10,871 nucleotides of DNA from contig JACPEZ010000049.1 of the NCBI GenBank assembly GCA_016183225.1, positions 1 through 10,871 on the forward strand, read 5' to 3'. The stretch comes from Candidatus Daviesbacteria bacterium (GTDB lineage Bacteria > Patescibacteriota > Microgenomatia > Daviesbacterales > UBA10151). Positions 1 through 6,314 of this stretch are shown one piece after another. The number at the start of each line of letters is the position of its first letter. Within the stretch, counting starts at the first letter, position 1. Below the pieces are notes generated by a model that made no database searches, had not been told where the DNA came from, and saw only the letters and a list, made by a program, of their open reading frames with translations. The position numbers were made by a program, and so were the translations under genes.

Positions 1-1566
1 ACCGATTGCCGCCTGAATAGCTATGGCAAAATTCTGCCTGGGTAAAACTTGCTTTAATTTTTCCACCATCCGCCGACCGACAGACTCTGCTTTTTCCTTA
101 ACTATAATTTGAGACAAAGCATCCACTTTTTCCCCTCCCACCAGAATATCAACTTTCACAGCATCCACTTCCCTAAATTCCAGAAATTTCCAATCTAAAG
201 AAGCAAAACCGGAGGAAACAGACTTTAACTTATCATAAAAATCCGTAATCATTTCTGATAAAGGCATTTCATATAAAAGTTCCGCCTGCATCCCAAAATG
301 CTGCATATTTTTAAAAATCCCTCTTTTATCTTGAACTAACTCCATGACATTACCCAGATAATTTTGGGGGACAAAGATTTTTAAATTTACCCATGGTTCT
401 TTAATATCTTTGGCCATCTCATCAAACTCTGAAGGATTATCTAATTTTTTCCCGTTAACCAAATATTCAACCGACGGCGCTGTTGCTAAAAGATCAACAT
501 TAAATTCGGAGGATAATCTTTCCTGAACAACTTCTGCATGAAGTAAGCCTAAAAACCCGCACCTGAATCCTGAACCCAAAGCTTGGGAATGTTCCGGCTC
601 AAAACTAAATGACGGATCGTTTAACTTAAATTTTTGCAATGCATCTTTGATATCCTGATATTCATCCTGGTCTATTGGATAAAGCCCCACAAACACCATT
701 GGCTTAACTTCTCTATAACCTTGCAAAGGGGAAACCTCTAAATCTGTGGAAATAGTATCACCAACTCTAACTAAATCAGGAATTTTAATTCCTGTGGCAA
801 TATAACCAATCTCACCTGATTGCAGGTTTTCATTTTGAGTAAGCTGCGGAGCAAAATAGCCGGTTTCTAAAATATAGCCTCTGGCTTTAGTTTGTAAAAA
901 ATAAACAGGCGTATTAACAGGTGGGGTTTGTCCGCTGATAATTCTTACCTCTGCCACAACCCCTTTAAAAGGATCATAAAAAGAATCAAAAACAAGGGCC
1001 CGCAAGGCTGAAGGATCTACTTTAGGCGGAGGCACTTTTTTTATTATAATCTCTAAAAGTTTTTCAACTCCTTCTCCTGATTTTGCAGAAACCAAAAGTA
1101 TTTCCTGTTCATTAAATCCAAAGGTTTCAACCAGTTGTTTTTTTGTATTTTCAATATCCGCATTGGGCAGATCTATTTTGTTAATGACCGGAATCAAAGT
1201 GAGGTTTTGCTCCATCGCAGCAAGGCCGTGGGCTAGGGTTTGAGCTTGTATTCCGGCAGTTGCATCAACTAAAAGTATTGTTCCCTCCACTGCCGCCAGA
1301 GTTCGAGATACTTCATAAGAAAAATCAACATGGCCGGGAGTATCAATCAAATTCAGAATGTAGAATTCAGAATTCAGAGTGTACTGCAAACGCACGGGGG
1401 CAAGTTTTATAGTAATGCCTCGCTCCCTCTCCAAGGCCAAAGAATCCAATAGCTGTGGTTTCATTTTATCTGCCGGGACAGTATGGCAAATTTCCAAAAA
1501 CCTGTCAGCTAAAGTAGATTTCCCGTGATCAACATGGGCAATAATGCAAAAATTTCGGATATTCAT
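1..1566 (-). CDS. lepA: Elongation factor 4 (LepA), 3' end cut off by the window
   Basis: Translational GTPase that binds the ribosome and promotes back-translocation or recovery of stalled ribosomes. The 522 codons present start with MNIRNFCIIAHVDHGKST, which carries the P-loop (residues 10-18). ERERGITIK (46-54) covers switch I, DTPGH (75-79) is G3, NKID (129-132) is G4 and SAKSG (160-164) is G5. Later come the LepA-typical stretches FRCGFLGLLHAEV and the C-terminal-domain segment ending near VGRRMVEKLKQVLPRQNFAIAIQAAIG. The family is about 600 residues, so roughly the last 75 lie beyond position 1. The ATG overlaps the murJ stop as TAATG, with no clear Shine-Dalgarno, so translation is probably coupled to murJ. 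One oddity is residues 64-72 (LNSEFYILN), just before G3, which are encoded by a GAATTC-rich short repeat (listed separately). Confidence 0.98.
   Translation of the reverse strand, partial: MNIRNFCIIAHVDHGKSTLADRFLEICHTVPADKMKPQLLDSLALERERGITIKLAPVRLQYTLNSEFYILNLIDTPGHVDFSYEVSRTLAAVEGTILLVDATAGIQAQTLAHGLAAMEQNLTLIPVINKIDLPNADIENTKKQLVETFGFNEQEILLVSAKSGEGVEKLLEIIIKKVPPPKVDPSALRALVFDSFYDPFKGVVAEVRIISGQTPPVNTPVYFLQTKARGYILETGYFAPQLTQNENLQSGEIGYIATGIKIPDLVRVGDTISTDLEVSPLQGYREVKPMVFVGLYPIDQDEYQDIKDALQKFKLNDPSFSFEPEHSQALGSGFRCGFLGLLHAEVVQERLSSEFNVDLLATAPSVEYLVNGKKLDNPSEFDEMAKDIKEPWVNLKIFVPQNYLGNVMELVQDKRGIFKNMQHFGMQAELLYEMPLSEMITDFYDKLKSVSSGFASLDWKFLEFREVDAVKVDILVGGEKVDALSQIIVKEKAESVGRRMVEKLKQVLPRQNFAIAIQAAIG
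1351..1378. repeat. Short GAATTC-based repeat inside lepA
   Basis: The plus strand shows attcaga, atgtag, attcag, attcaga in close succession: three copies of an ATTCAGA/AATTCAG-like unit, with AGAATTC present at 1362-1368. The tract is in frame and encodes LNSEFYILN, a variable loop between switch I and the DTPGH motif in this GTPase family. It reads like a fragment of an interspersed short repeat tolerated in a loop. I cannot search for other genomic copies. Confidence 0.55.
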
Positions 1567-3200
1567 TAGACAGTTTCCGGCAGGATTTCTTTAGATTTAA
1601 ACTTTGTCTGGAACTTGCCAAATCTTTTTAGAAGCTCAACATAGGTATCTAATTCTCGAACTTTCATAAACCAAACCAGTATGACATAAACAGATAAGGC
1701 AAACGCGGAAGAAAGCGAAGTTAAGATCAATAAATTAATTGTCCTGGTGGTATCAAAAATCACCTGATCTAAAAGTTTGATGGGAACGTATAAGGCCACA
1801 CCCATAATAATGGCTGCCATAATCATTTTCAGGAAAGGAATCAATATCTTGTTCAAATCAAATTTCCCCACCTTAAAATGAAGAGTCCAAAAAAGTAAAA
1901 CTGCCGAAAGGATGGCGGCAACGGCATTAGCCAGACCTATGCTCCAAACATCAAGCTTCAGAATAACAATAAAGTAAACACTCAAGATAATATTTAATAC
2001 CACTACAATTAAAGAGACCAGAACAGGTGTTTTGGTATCTTTGAGCGCGTAAAAACCCCGCACTAAAAGCAAAGAGATGGCCTGGGCAGATAGCCCGATG
2101 GCAAGAAAAGCTAAAGTGGCGCCTGTTAAAACAGTTGCCTCCCAATCAAACTGGCTTGCTCCGAAGACCAATCTGACAACGGGAATTCGCAAAACTATTA
2201 AAATAGCTGCCGCGGGTAAGGCCAAAAAAAGGATCTGATGCAAGGTGGTTAGAACCGTTATCTTAAATTCTTCTATCTTGCCGCGGGCCCGCTCGGATGA
2301 AAGGACCGGCAGAGCAGCTTGGGCAAGCGTTGCCCCAAAAAGACCAATTGGCACAACTTGCAGGTGCTGGGCAAATGTTAAATAAGTCACAGACCCGATT
2401 GCGGCAAGGGATGCCAGCGCCAACCCAACCGTCTCATTAATCTGTTCGGCAGCCAAACCAAAAGTTCGAACGCTCATCAGCCGTATTATTTCCTTGACGC
2501 CGGGATGGAAGAATTTAGGAGGAAAGCTAAACCTAAACCCCAGCCTCCAAACCAAAGGCAGTTGCACTAAAGCATGCAACAGCGCGCCTATGACTACTCC
2601 GTATGCAGCGCCGGTAATGCCAAAATCGCCGGATAGAAATATTATTCCCAGAATAATTCCCAAATTATAAAAAACAGGGGCCAGCGCCGGAACGATAAAT
2701 CTTTGCAAAGATTGCAAAATGCCAATAAAAAACGACCCCAAAACCAAAATCACTTGCCCAAAAAGAATTATTCTTGTTAAAGCAACAACTTGCATCTGCC
2801 GATCCGGCGAAAATCCGGGAGATATAAAGTTGGTAATTATTACCTCGGACAGAATAAAAATCAGGATAGTTGTCAAAATAAATATAGACAGGAAGACATT
2901 TAACACTGCCCTTGCCATCTCAAAAGCTTTTTCTTTACCTTTACCCTCCAGGTTTTCCGTAAAAACAGGTATAAAAGCAACTGATAAAGCCCCCAGAATA
3001 ATGATCTGAAAAATCAAATCCGGCAATCTGAATGCCGCCCAAAAAATATCTGTTTTATCAGGCGAGAATACATGAGCCAGCAGTCGGTCACGAACAAGAC
3101 CCAGGACTTTGGATAACATCATGGTAACCATAATTATTGAGGCTGCCGAAAGAATTGATGTCTGTCTTGAATAAAGAAGTGAAAACAAATTTTTAACCAT
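1566..3200 (-). CDS. murJ: Lipid II flippase MurJ (MviN family)
   Basis: Polytopic inner-membrane protein of the MOP superfamily that moves lipid II (undecaprenyl-linked peptidoglycan precursor) to the outer face of the membrane. At 544 residues it has the family's length, with hydrophobic segments throughout consistent with about 14 helices. The N-terminal signature is clear: LSKVLGLVRD (29-38), TDIFWAAFRLPD (50-61) and GALSVAFIPVF, matching the MurJ pattern SRVLGxxRD / TDAFxxAFxxPN / GAFxxAFVPV. The first Arg of that pattern is Lys31 here. QHLQVVPIGLFGATLAQAALPVLS in the middle is also typical. The start ATG lies just downstream of an extended -10 box and has no Shine-Dalgarno. lepA follows with stop/start overlap, giving a two-gene unit. 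A wall-precursor flippase together with the LCP protein elsewhere in the window indicates a peptidoglycan-containing envelope. Confidence 0.95.
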   Translation of the reverse strand: MVKNLFSLLYSRQTSILSAASIIMVTMMLSKVLGLVRDRLLAHVFSPDKTDIFWAAFRLPDLIFQIIILGALSVAFIPVFTENLEGKGKEKAFEMARAVLNVFLSIFILTTILIFILSEVIITNFISPGFSPDRQMQVVALTRIILFGQVILVLGSFFIGILQSLQRFIVPALAPVFYNLGIILGIIFLSGDFGITGAAYGVVIGALLHALVQLPLVWRLGFRFSFPPKFFHPGVKEIIRLMSVRTFGLAAEQINETVGLALASLAAIGSVTYLTFAQHLQVVPIGLFGATLAQAALPVLSSERARGKIEEFKITVLTTLHQILFLALPAAAILIVLRIPVVRLVFGASQFDWEATVLTGATLAFLAIGLSAQAISLLLVRGFYALKDTKTPVLVSLIVVVLNIILSVYFIVILKLDVWSIGLANAVAAILSAVLLFWTLHFKVGKFDLNKILIPFLKMIMAAIIMGVALYVPIKLLDQVIFDTTRTINLLILTSLSSAFALSVYVILVWFMKVRELDTYVELLKRFGKFQTKFKSKEILPETV

Positions 3201-3202
3201 AT

Positions 3203-3231
3203 TTTAAATATAGTAGCATTTATGGTACTAT
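3203..3231 (+). promoter_or_regulatory. Predicted rpsT promoter, leaderless start
   Basis: The -35-like TTTAAA (3203-3208, 4 of 6 to TTGACA) and TACTAT (3226-3231) are separated by 17 bp, and TG at 3223-3224 makes an extended -10. Only 7 nt separate the -10 from the rpsT ATG, so transcription should start at or one base before the start codon. There is no Shine-Dalgarno in those 7 nt, which fits a leaderless mRNA. Confidence 0.6.
3210..3218 (-). promoter_or_regulatory. Predicted murJ promoter (extended -10)
   Basis: On the minus strand the bases read TGCTACTAT, an extended -10 (TGn plus TACTAT, 4 of 6 to TATAAT), ending 9 nt before the murJ ATG. Transcription would begin about 2-3 nt upstream of the start codon. 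An alternative -10, TATATT at 3212-3207, would put the start exactly on the ATG. I see no good -35 box. The element is the mirror image of the rpsT -10 on the other strand. Confidence 0.55.
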
Positions 3232-3238
3232 ACATGCC

Positions 3239-3472
3239 ATGCCTATTATACGATCGGCCATTAAAAAGGTCAGAAAAGACAAGACAAGAACAGCTCGCAA
3301 TAAAAAAAGAGAACTTATCTTAAAAACATTAATTAAAAAAGCGCGCAAGGAAAAATCTGCCAAAAATTTGCAGGAGGCATTTTCAGCTCTTGATAAAGCT
3401 GCCAAAGTAAAGCTGATTCATCCCAACAAGGCTGCCCGGCTTAAATCCAGATTATCGAAAAAATCAAAATAG
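3239..3472 (+). CDS. rpsT: 30S ribosomal protein bS20
   Basis: Small primary 16S-rRNA-binding protein of the 30S subunit. The 77 residues are highly basic and helical: MPIIRSAIKKVRKDKTRTAR at the start, and near the end the family signature IHPNKAARLKSRLSKK (bS20 usually reads xIHKNKAARxKSRL). It is slightly shorter than the E. coli protein (87 residues). The ATG follows an extended -10 by 7 nt with no Shine-Dalgarno. It is divergent from murJ and lies 16 nt upstream of the pilN-like gene. In Firmicutes rpsT sits between holA and lepA; here all three lie in the same neighbourhood but rearranged. Confidence 0.96.
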   Translation: MPIIRSAIKKVRKDKTRTARNKKRELILKTLIKKARKEKSAKNLQEAFSALDKAAKVKLIHPNKAARLKSRLSKKSK

Positions 3473-3482
3473 GGCGTATAAT
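3455..3482 (+). promoter_or_regulatory. Predicted pilN promoter, leaderless start
   Basis: A perfect TATAAT (3477-3482) lies in the 16-nt space between the rpsT stop and the next ATG, ending 6 nt before that ATG. A weak -35-like TCGAAA (3455-3460) sits 16 bp upstream, inside the rpsT 3' end. Transcription would begin on the A of the start codon, and there is no Shine-Dalgarno. The pilus-type genes can therefore be transcribed independently of rpsT. Confidence 0.6.
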
Positions 3483-3488
3483 ATACTC

Positions 3489-4067
3489 ATGCCCAAGTCA
3501 AAATCCAAGATCACCATCAATCTTGACCTTCTTAAACCACAGAGTAATCCGGAAAAACTATTGGTTAAGTTTTTTCGTTGGCTTCTTTCCAGCGGACGTT
3601 TTATCTTCATCCTGGTGGAGGCAGTGGTGCTAATCGCTTTTTTTACCCGCTTCAAACTGGATGCCGATCTGGCCGCCAGAAAAGAAACTATCGAAGAACA
3701 AATTCCCTTCATCGAAAGTTTAAAACCCGATGAAACATTAATCAGACAAACACAACTTAAACTATCAACAATTTATGCCTTTAGCCAAAATAGTCCAAAC
3801 TACGACACACTGCTGAAAAAGCTTACCGAACATACTCCCGTTGCTGTCAAAATCAACAGCTTAAGCTTGGAGAAAACAGTGAATAAAATAACTGTTCAAA
3901 TCAATGCGCAAACACCAGACAACATCGATCTGGTTACTTTTATGAGCAGACTAAAAGATGACCAATATTTTACCGATGTAAGCCTGACCAGCGCAGGACT
4001 GGAAGAAAACATTTTAAAATTTACCATTGATGCATCTGTCAATATTCTGTCAGGAAAAACTTTATGA
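3489..4067 (+). CDS. pilN: PilN-like type IV pilus inner-membrane assembly protein
   Basis: Bitopic inner-membrane protein of the alignment subcomplex that joins the cytoplasmic PilM ring to the periplasmic part of the type IV pilus machine. The 192 residues show the PilN architecture: a short cytoplasmic tail with ITINLDLLKP (8-17), resembling the PilM-binding INLLP motif; one membrane helix at about 37-54; a helical stretch at about 58-75; and a C-terminal alpha/beta domain with alternating strands (INSLSLEKTVNKITVQINA, 122-140). A PilO-like gene overlaps it by 4 nt (ATGA). No pilM is present upstream, where rpsT lies instead, so the partner must be encoded elsewhere. The assignment rests on layout and order more than on strong sequence identity. 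Confidence 0.75.
   Translation: MPKSKSKITINLDLLKPQSNPEKLLVKFFRWLLSSGRFIFILVEAVVLIAFFTRFKLDADLAARKETIEEQIPFIESLKPDETLIRQTQLKLSTIYAFSQNSPNYDTLLKKLTEHTPVAVKINSLSLEKTVNKITVQINAQTPDNIDLVTFMSRLKDDQYFTDVSLTSAGLEENILKFTIDASVNILSGKTL
4052..4055 (+). promoter_or_regulatory. Shine-Dalgarno of the pilO-like gene
   Basis: AGGA lies 8 nt before the ATG that overlaps the pilN stop (ATGA). It supports this start and coupled translation. Confidence 0.5.
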
Positions 4068-4666
4068 AAGAGTCCAATCGTTATTTTAGATACTTTACAT
4101 ATATTAAGCCTGTTACCGGTATGCCTATTGTTAAAACTTACGGACCGGTCATCCTCACTATTCTAACTATGACAGTTTTCATCATTTTCGCGATCAAACC
4201 AACAATTGAAACAATTCTGGTATTGCAGCAGAAACGCGCCGATGCGGATAAAATCGTCGCCCAAATTAATGAGAAAGCGGAAAATTTAGCAAAAGGCAAA
4301 GAAAACTACCAAAGGCTTAACCAATCTACTAAAGATAAAATTCAGCAAGCTATACCGGATACCATTAATTTAAAATCGCTAATTCAAACTCTCGAGCAAT
4401 CCGCGCGCACCTATGAGGCTTCAATTTCCGCCTTACAGATTCAACCTTTAACTCTAATCGCTACAAACGAAAATCCGGAAAACAAGTTGCAGGAAGTATC
4501 TTTTACTTTTAATACCGAAGGTTCTTATCAAACTTTAACGGCCATCTTACAAGATCTGATTTCTGGAAACCGGTTAATCTCCGTAGATAAGATAACATTA
4601 AACAGGCCAAGCGAGGGGAAAAATCTGATTATGTCAATTTCCGGAAAAGCATTTTTTTTAAAATAA
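4064..4666 (+). CDS. pilO: PilO-like type IV pilus inner-membrane assembly protein
   Basis: Expected partner of PilN in the type IV pilus alignment complex. The 200 residues comprise a cytoplasmic N-terminus, one membrane helix at about 28-46 (rich in I, L, T, V, F), a periplasmic coiled-coil-like segment at about 50-95 with many charged and Gln residues, then an alpha/beta domain. Within that domain, FNTEGSYQTLTAILQDLISG (148-167) followed by NRLISVDKITLNR matches the PilO pattern in which a GSY strand-helix precedes a conserved Arg and a beta strand. The start overlaps the previous stop and has an AGGA ribosome site. The next small gene begins 4 nt after the stop. Confidence is limited because PilN/PilO-like pairs are divergent and also resemble GspL/GspM-type proteins. 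Confidence 0.75.
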   Translation: MKESNRYFRYFTYIKPVTGMPIVKTYGPVILTILTMTVFIIFAIKPTIETILVLQQKRADADKIVAQINEKAENLAKGKENYQRLNQSTKDKIQQAIPDTINLKSLIQTLEQSARTYEASISALQIQPLTLIATNENPENKLQEVSFTFNTEGSYQTLTAILQDLISGNRLISVDKITLNRPSEGKNLIMSISGKAFFLK

Positions 4667-4670
4667 AAGC

Positions 4671-4838
4671 ATGACTCAAAAATACTGGTTCATTGTAACT
4701 ATATTAACTTTAATCACTGTGATTGCCTGGGTGATTTTTGATATAGTGCATACGCGCTCTCAAGTAGAGATGCCCGCAAAATGGCAGGAGGTGGTTGAAC
4801 CAATCAGTCCTGACTTTAATTTACAGGGACTGCAGTAA
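4671..4838 (+). CDS. Small single-pass membrane protein in the pilus operon (55 aa)
   Basis: The 55-codon reading frame begins MTQKYWFIVTILTLITVIAW and has one membrane helix at about residues 6-26. The short outer tail contains VEMPAKWQEVVEPISPDFN and ends LQGLQ. It fits between pilO (4-nt gap) and the FN3/dockerin gene (3-nt gap), which argues for a real gene. I do not recognise a named family. A single helix plus a short Pro-rich tail directly after pilO suggests a small accessory subunit of the pilus inner-membrane complex, perhaps in the position of a reduced PilP. There is no Shine-Dalgarno. TAAAAT (4659-4664) ends 6 nt before the ATG and could act as a -10 box, but it lies in an A/T run, so this is weak. 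Confidence 0.65.
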   Translation: MTQKYWFIVTILTLITVIAWVIFDIVHTRSQVEMPAKWQEVVEPISPDFNLQGLQ

Positions 4839-4841
4839 ATC

Positions 4842-5720
4842 ATGATCAAAATTTTAAATAAATTCAAAATTCCTACTATTTTGGGATTGGCCGTTATTGC
4901 CTCCAGTATAGTCATCGGCATATTTTTAGTTTTAAGAGAACAGGTGCTTATTACCAAAGCTACACCCGACATCACCCCCCAAAATATCACTGTCGCTAAT
5001 ATTGAAGACTTGTCAGCGACCATTTCCTGGCAAACCCCGGTCGAAGTTGTATCCTTTGTCACTTTTGGATCCAGAAGCGCCGATGAACAGGTTGCCATAG
5101 ACGATAGAGACGAAAACGCCCCGCAGGCTCATGTCTTCCATTTCGTAACTCTTAAAAATTTACAGCCCAATACAACTTACAAATACAGAATTATCTCCGG
5201 TAAAGTTAAATCGGAAATTTTTGAGGTCACAACCGCGCCTTTGTCCCAAACCCAAAATACCCTCCAGCCCGTTATTGGCTCTGTGCTAAACGGCGAAGAG
5301 CCTTTGGAGGATGGTATTGCTTATTTATCTATCCAGGGCGCCATTACTCAATCGGCCTTAATCAAACAATCCGGTAACTTCATCATTCCCCTCTCTTCCA
5401 TACGAAGAAGCGATCTGGCTGATATATTCAAGCCCGGGGAGGATCAACTGGCCAAAGTCACCATCATAGCCGATCAGAAAGTAGCCAATGCTGTTTTTAA
5501 GTTGCTGGAGCTGTCAATTTTACCTCCCATCAAGTTAGGCCAAAATGTGGATTTAACTTTTTCCTCCGGCAACCAAATCAGCAAGCTTGACTTGAACAAA
5601 GACGGTTTAATAAATTCTTCCGATTATGCGCTGGCTTTGAAAAATAAAGTGGATTTAAATGGGGACGGAAAATTTGATCAAAAAGATTTGGATTTAATGC
5701 AAAAAAGCATTAACCAGTAA
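4842..5720 (+). CDS. Membrane-anchored FN3 and dockerin-type surface protein
   Basis: Predicted extracytoplasmic protein of 292 residues. An N-terminal membrane helix (about 11-31) follows a short basic tail. Residues about 45-132 look like a fibronectin type III or phosphatase-N domain (ITVANIEDLSATISWQTP, then LKNLQPNTTYKYRII, then a TTAP end). Residues about 140-240 look like a second beta-sandwich of the carboxypeptidase-regulatory type (VIGSVLNGEEPLEDGIAYL). The C-terminus is a dockerin-like pair of Ca2+-binding loops: D250, N252, D254, N258, D261 and D271, N273, D275, D279, D282, each with the DxNxDG pattern. It is the last gene of the pilus-type operon, 3 nt after the small membrane protein. 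Likely roles are adhesion or assembly of a surface complex; no enzymatic motif is visible. Its end overlaps the convergent holA end by 27 bp. Confidence 0.85.
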   Translation: MIKILNKFKIPTILGLAVIASSIVIGIFLVLREQVLITKATPDITPQNITVANIEDLSATISWQTPVEVVSFVTFGSRSADEQVAIDDRDENAPQAHVFHFVTLKNLQPNTTYKYRIISGKVKSEIFEVTTAPLSQTQNTLQPVIGSVLNGEEPLEDGIAYLSIQGAITQSALIKQSGNFIIPLSSIRRSDLADIFKPGEDQLAKVTIIADQKVANAVFKLLELSILPPIKLGQNVDLTFSSGNQISKLDLNKDGLINSSDYALALKNKVDLNGDGKFDQKDLDLMQKSINQ

Positions 5721-6314
5721 AAACTGTGCTTGGGTTTCATCCATTAATCCGTTTTTTATTTTAAAATCCGTAGTTAAAACAAATTGATATAAATTAACCA
5801 ATTCATCTGTGGAAAAATTTTTTCTCATTTTTTCATTTTTCCTTCTGACAAAATCCTTGGCCATTTTTGGGGTAGCTACTAAATTACGAAGCAAATATAA
5901 AATCATGGTTATTAAATACTGGCTGTCGTAATTTTGTTTTAATTTATCCAGTTCCAGATAGGCTTTTTTATCTCTTTGCCCCAGAAAATCTAAAAGGGGA
6001 AAAACTGAAATTTCTTTAGCCTCCGGAAAGAAAAATATATCGCCTTTAAAGTGCTTTGTATCTATTTCGTGATCAAACCAGAGAACTAGAGTCAAGTCGC
6101 TAGAATCAAAAGAAAAATCTTCTGGAGGATTTTCAACTACAATTAATCTTTCGCCGCCAAAAAGAGATTGGGACTGCAAGTTAGTTAGAATATCCTTTAT
6201 TTCTGATCCTTCTTCAAAGATTATCACCTCTTCCGGGTTAAATTTTTTCCTGATTTCAGATAATTTTTGGCGGGAACTAGTTATTCCCGGTCCGTGCAGA
6301 AGAACTGTTTTCAT
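5694..6314 (-). CDS. holA: DNA polymerase III delta subunit-like protein (short HolA)
   Basis: Clamp-loader delta subunit, which opens the sliding clamp. Family features visible in the 206 residues are: MKTVLLHGPG at the N-terminus (a GP-containing loop without a proper Walker A); SQSLFGGERLIVVENP (48-63), the well-conserved S-L-F-[SG]-x-[RK]-L-V-V-V motif; an internal helical region where YLITMILYLLRNLVATPKMA resembles delta domain III; and ELVNLYQFVLTTDFKIKNGL (171-190), the late helix pair with the D-x-x-I-K-x-G pattern. At 206 residues it is clearly shorter than the usual 320-340, with the part between about 75 and 115 reduced. Last gene of its operon. Its start is set by a very strong Shine-Dalgarno inside the LCP gene. 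It overlaps that gene by 38 bp and the convergent FN3 gene by 27 bp. Confidence 0.82.
   Translation of the reverse strand: MKTVLLHGPGITSSRQKLSEIRKKFNPEEVIIFEEGSEIKDILTNLQSQSLFGGERLIVVENPPEDFSFDSSDLTLVLWFDHEIDTKHFKGDIFFFPEAKEISVFPLLDFLGQRDKKAYLELDKLKQNYDSQYLITMILYLLRNLVATPKMAKDFVRRKNEKMRKNFSTDELVNLYQFVLTTDFKIKNGLMDETQAQFLLVNAFLH

Noticed and set aside
2719..3009. Plus-strand open frame of 96 codons opposite murJ
   Set aside because: Antisense shadow of hydrophobic codons in MurJ, with no upstream start signals.
4659..4664. Separate promoter (TAAAAT) for the 55-residue gene
   Set aside because: The spacing matches the leaderless pattern, but it lies in an A/T run within a tight operon and lacks a usable -35 box.
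4760..5098. Minus-strand open frame of 112 codons opposite the FN3 gene
   Set aside because: It lies antisense to two well-supported plus-strand genes, has no ribosome site, and its composition does not suggest a protein family.
5700..5780. Bidirectional terminator between the FN3 gene and holA
   Set aside because: The genes overlap by 27 bp and I find no convincing stem-loop, only T-rich runs inside holA.
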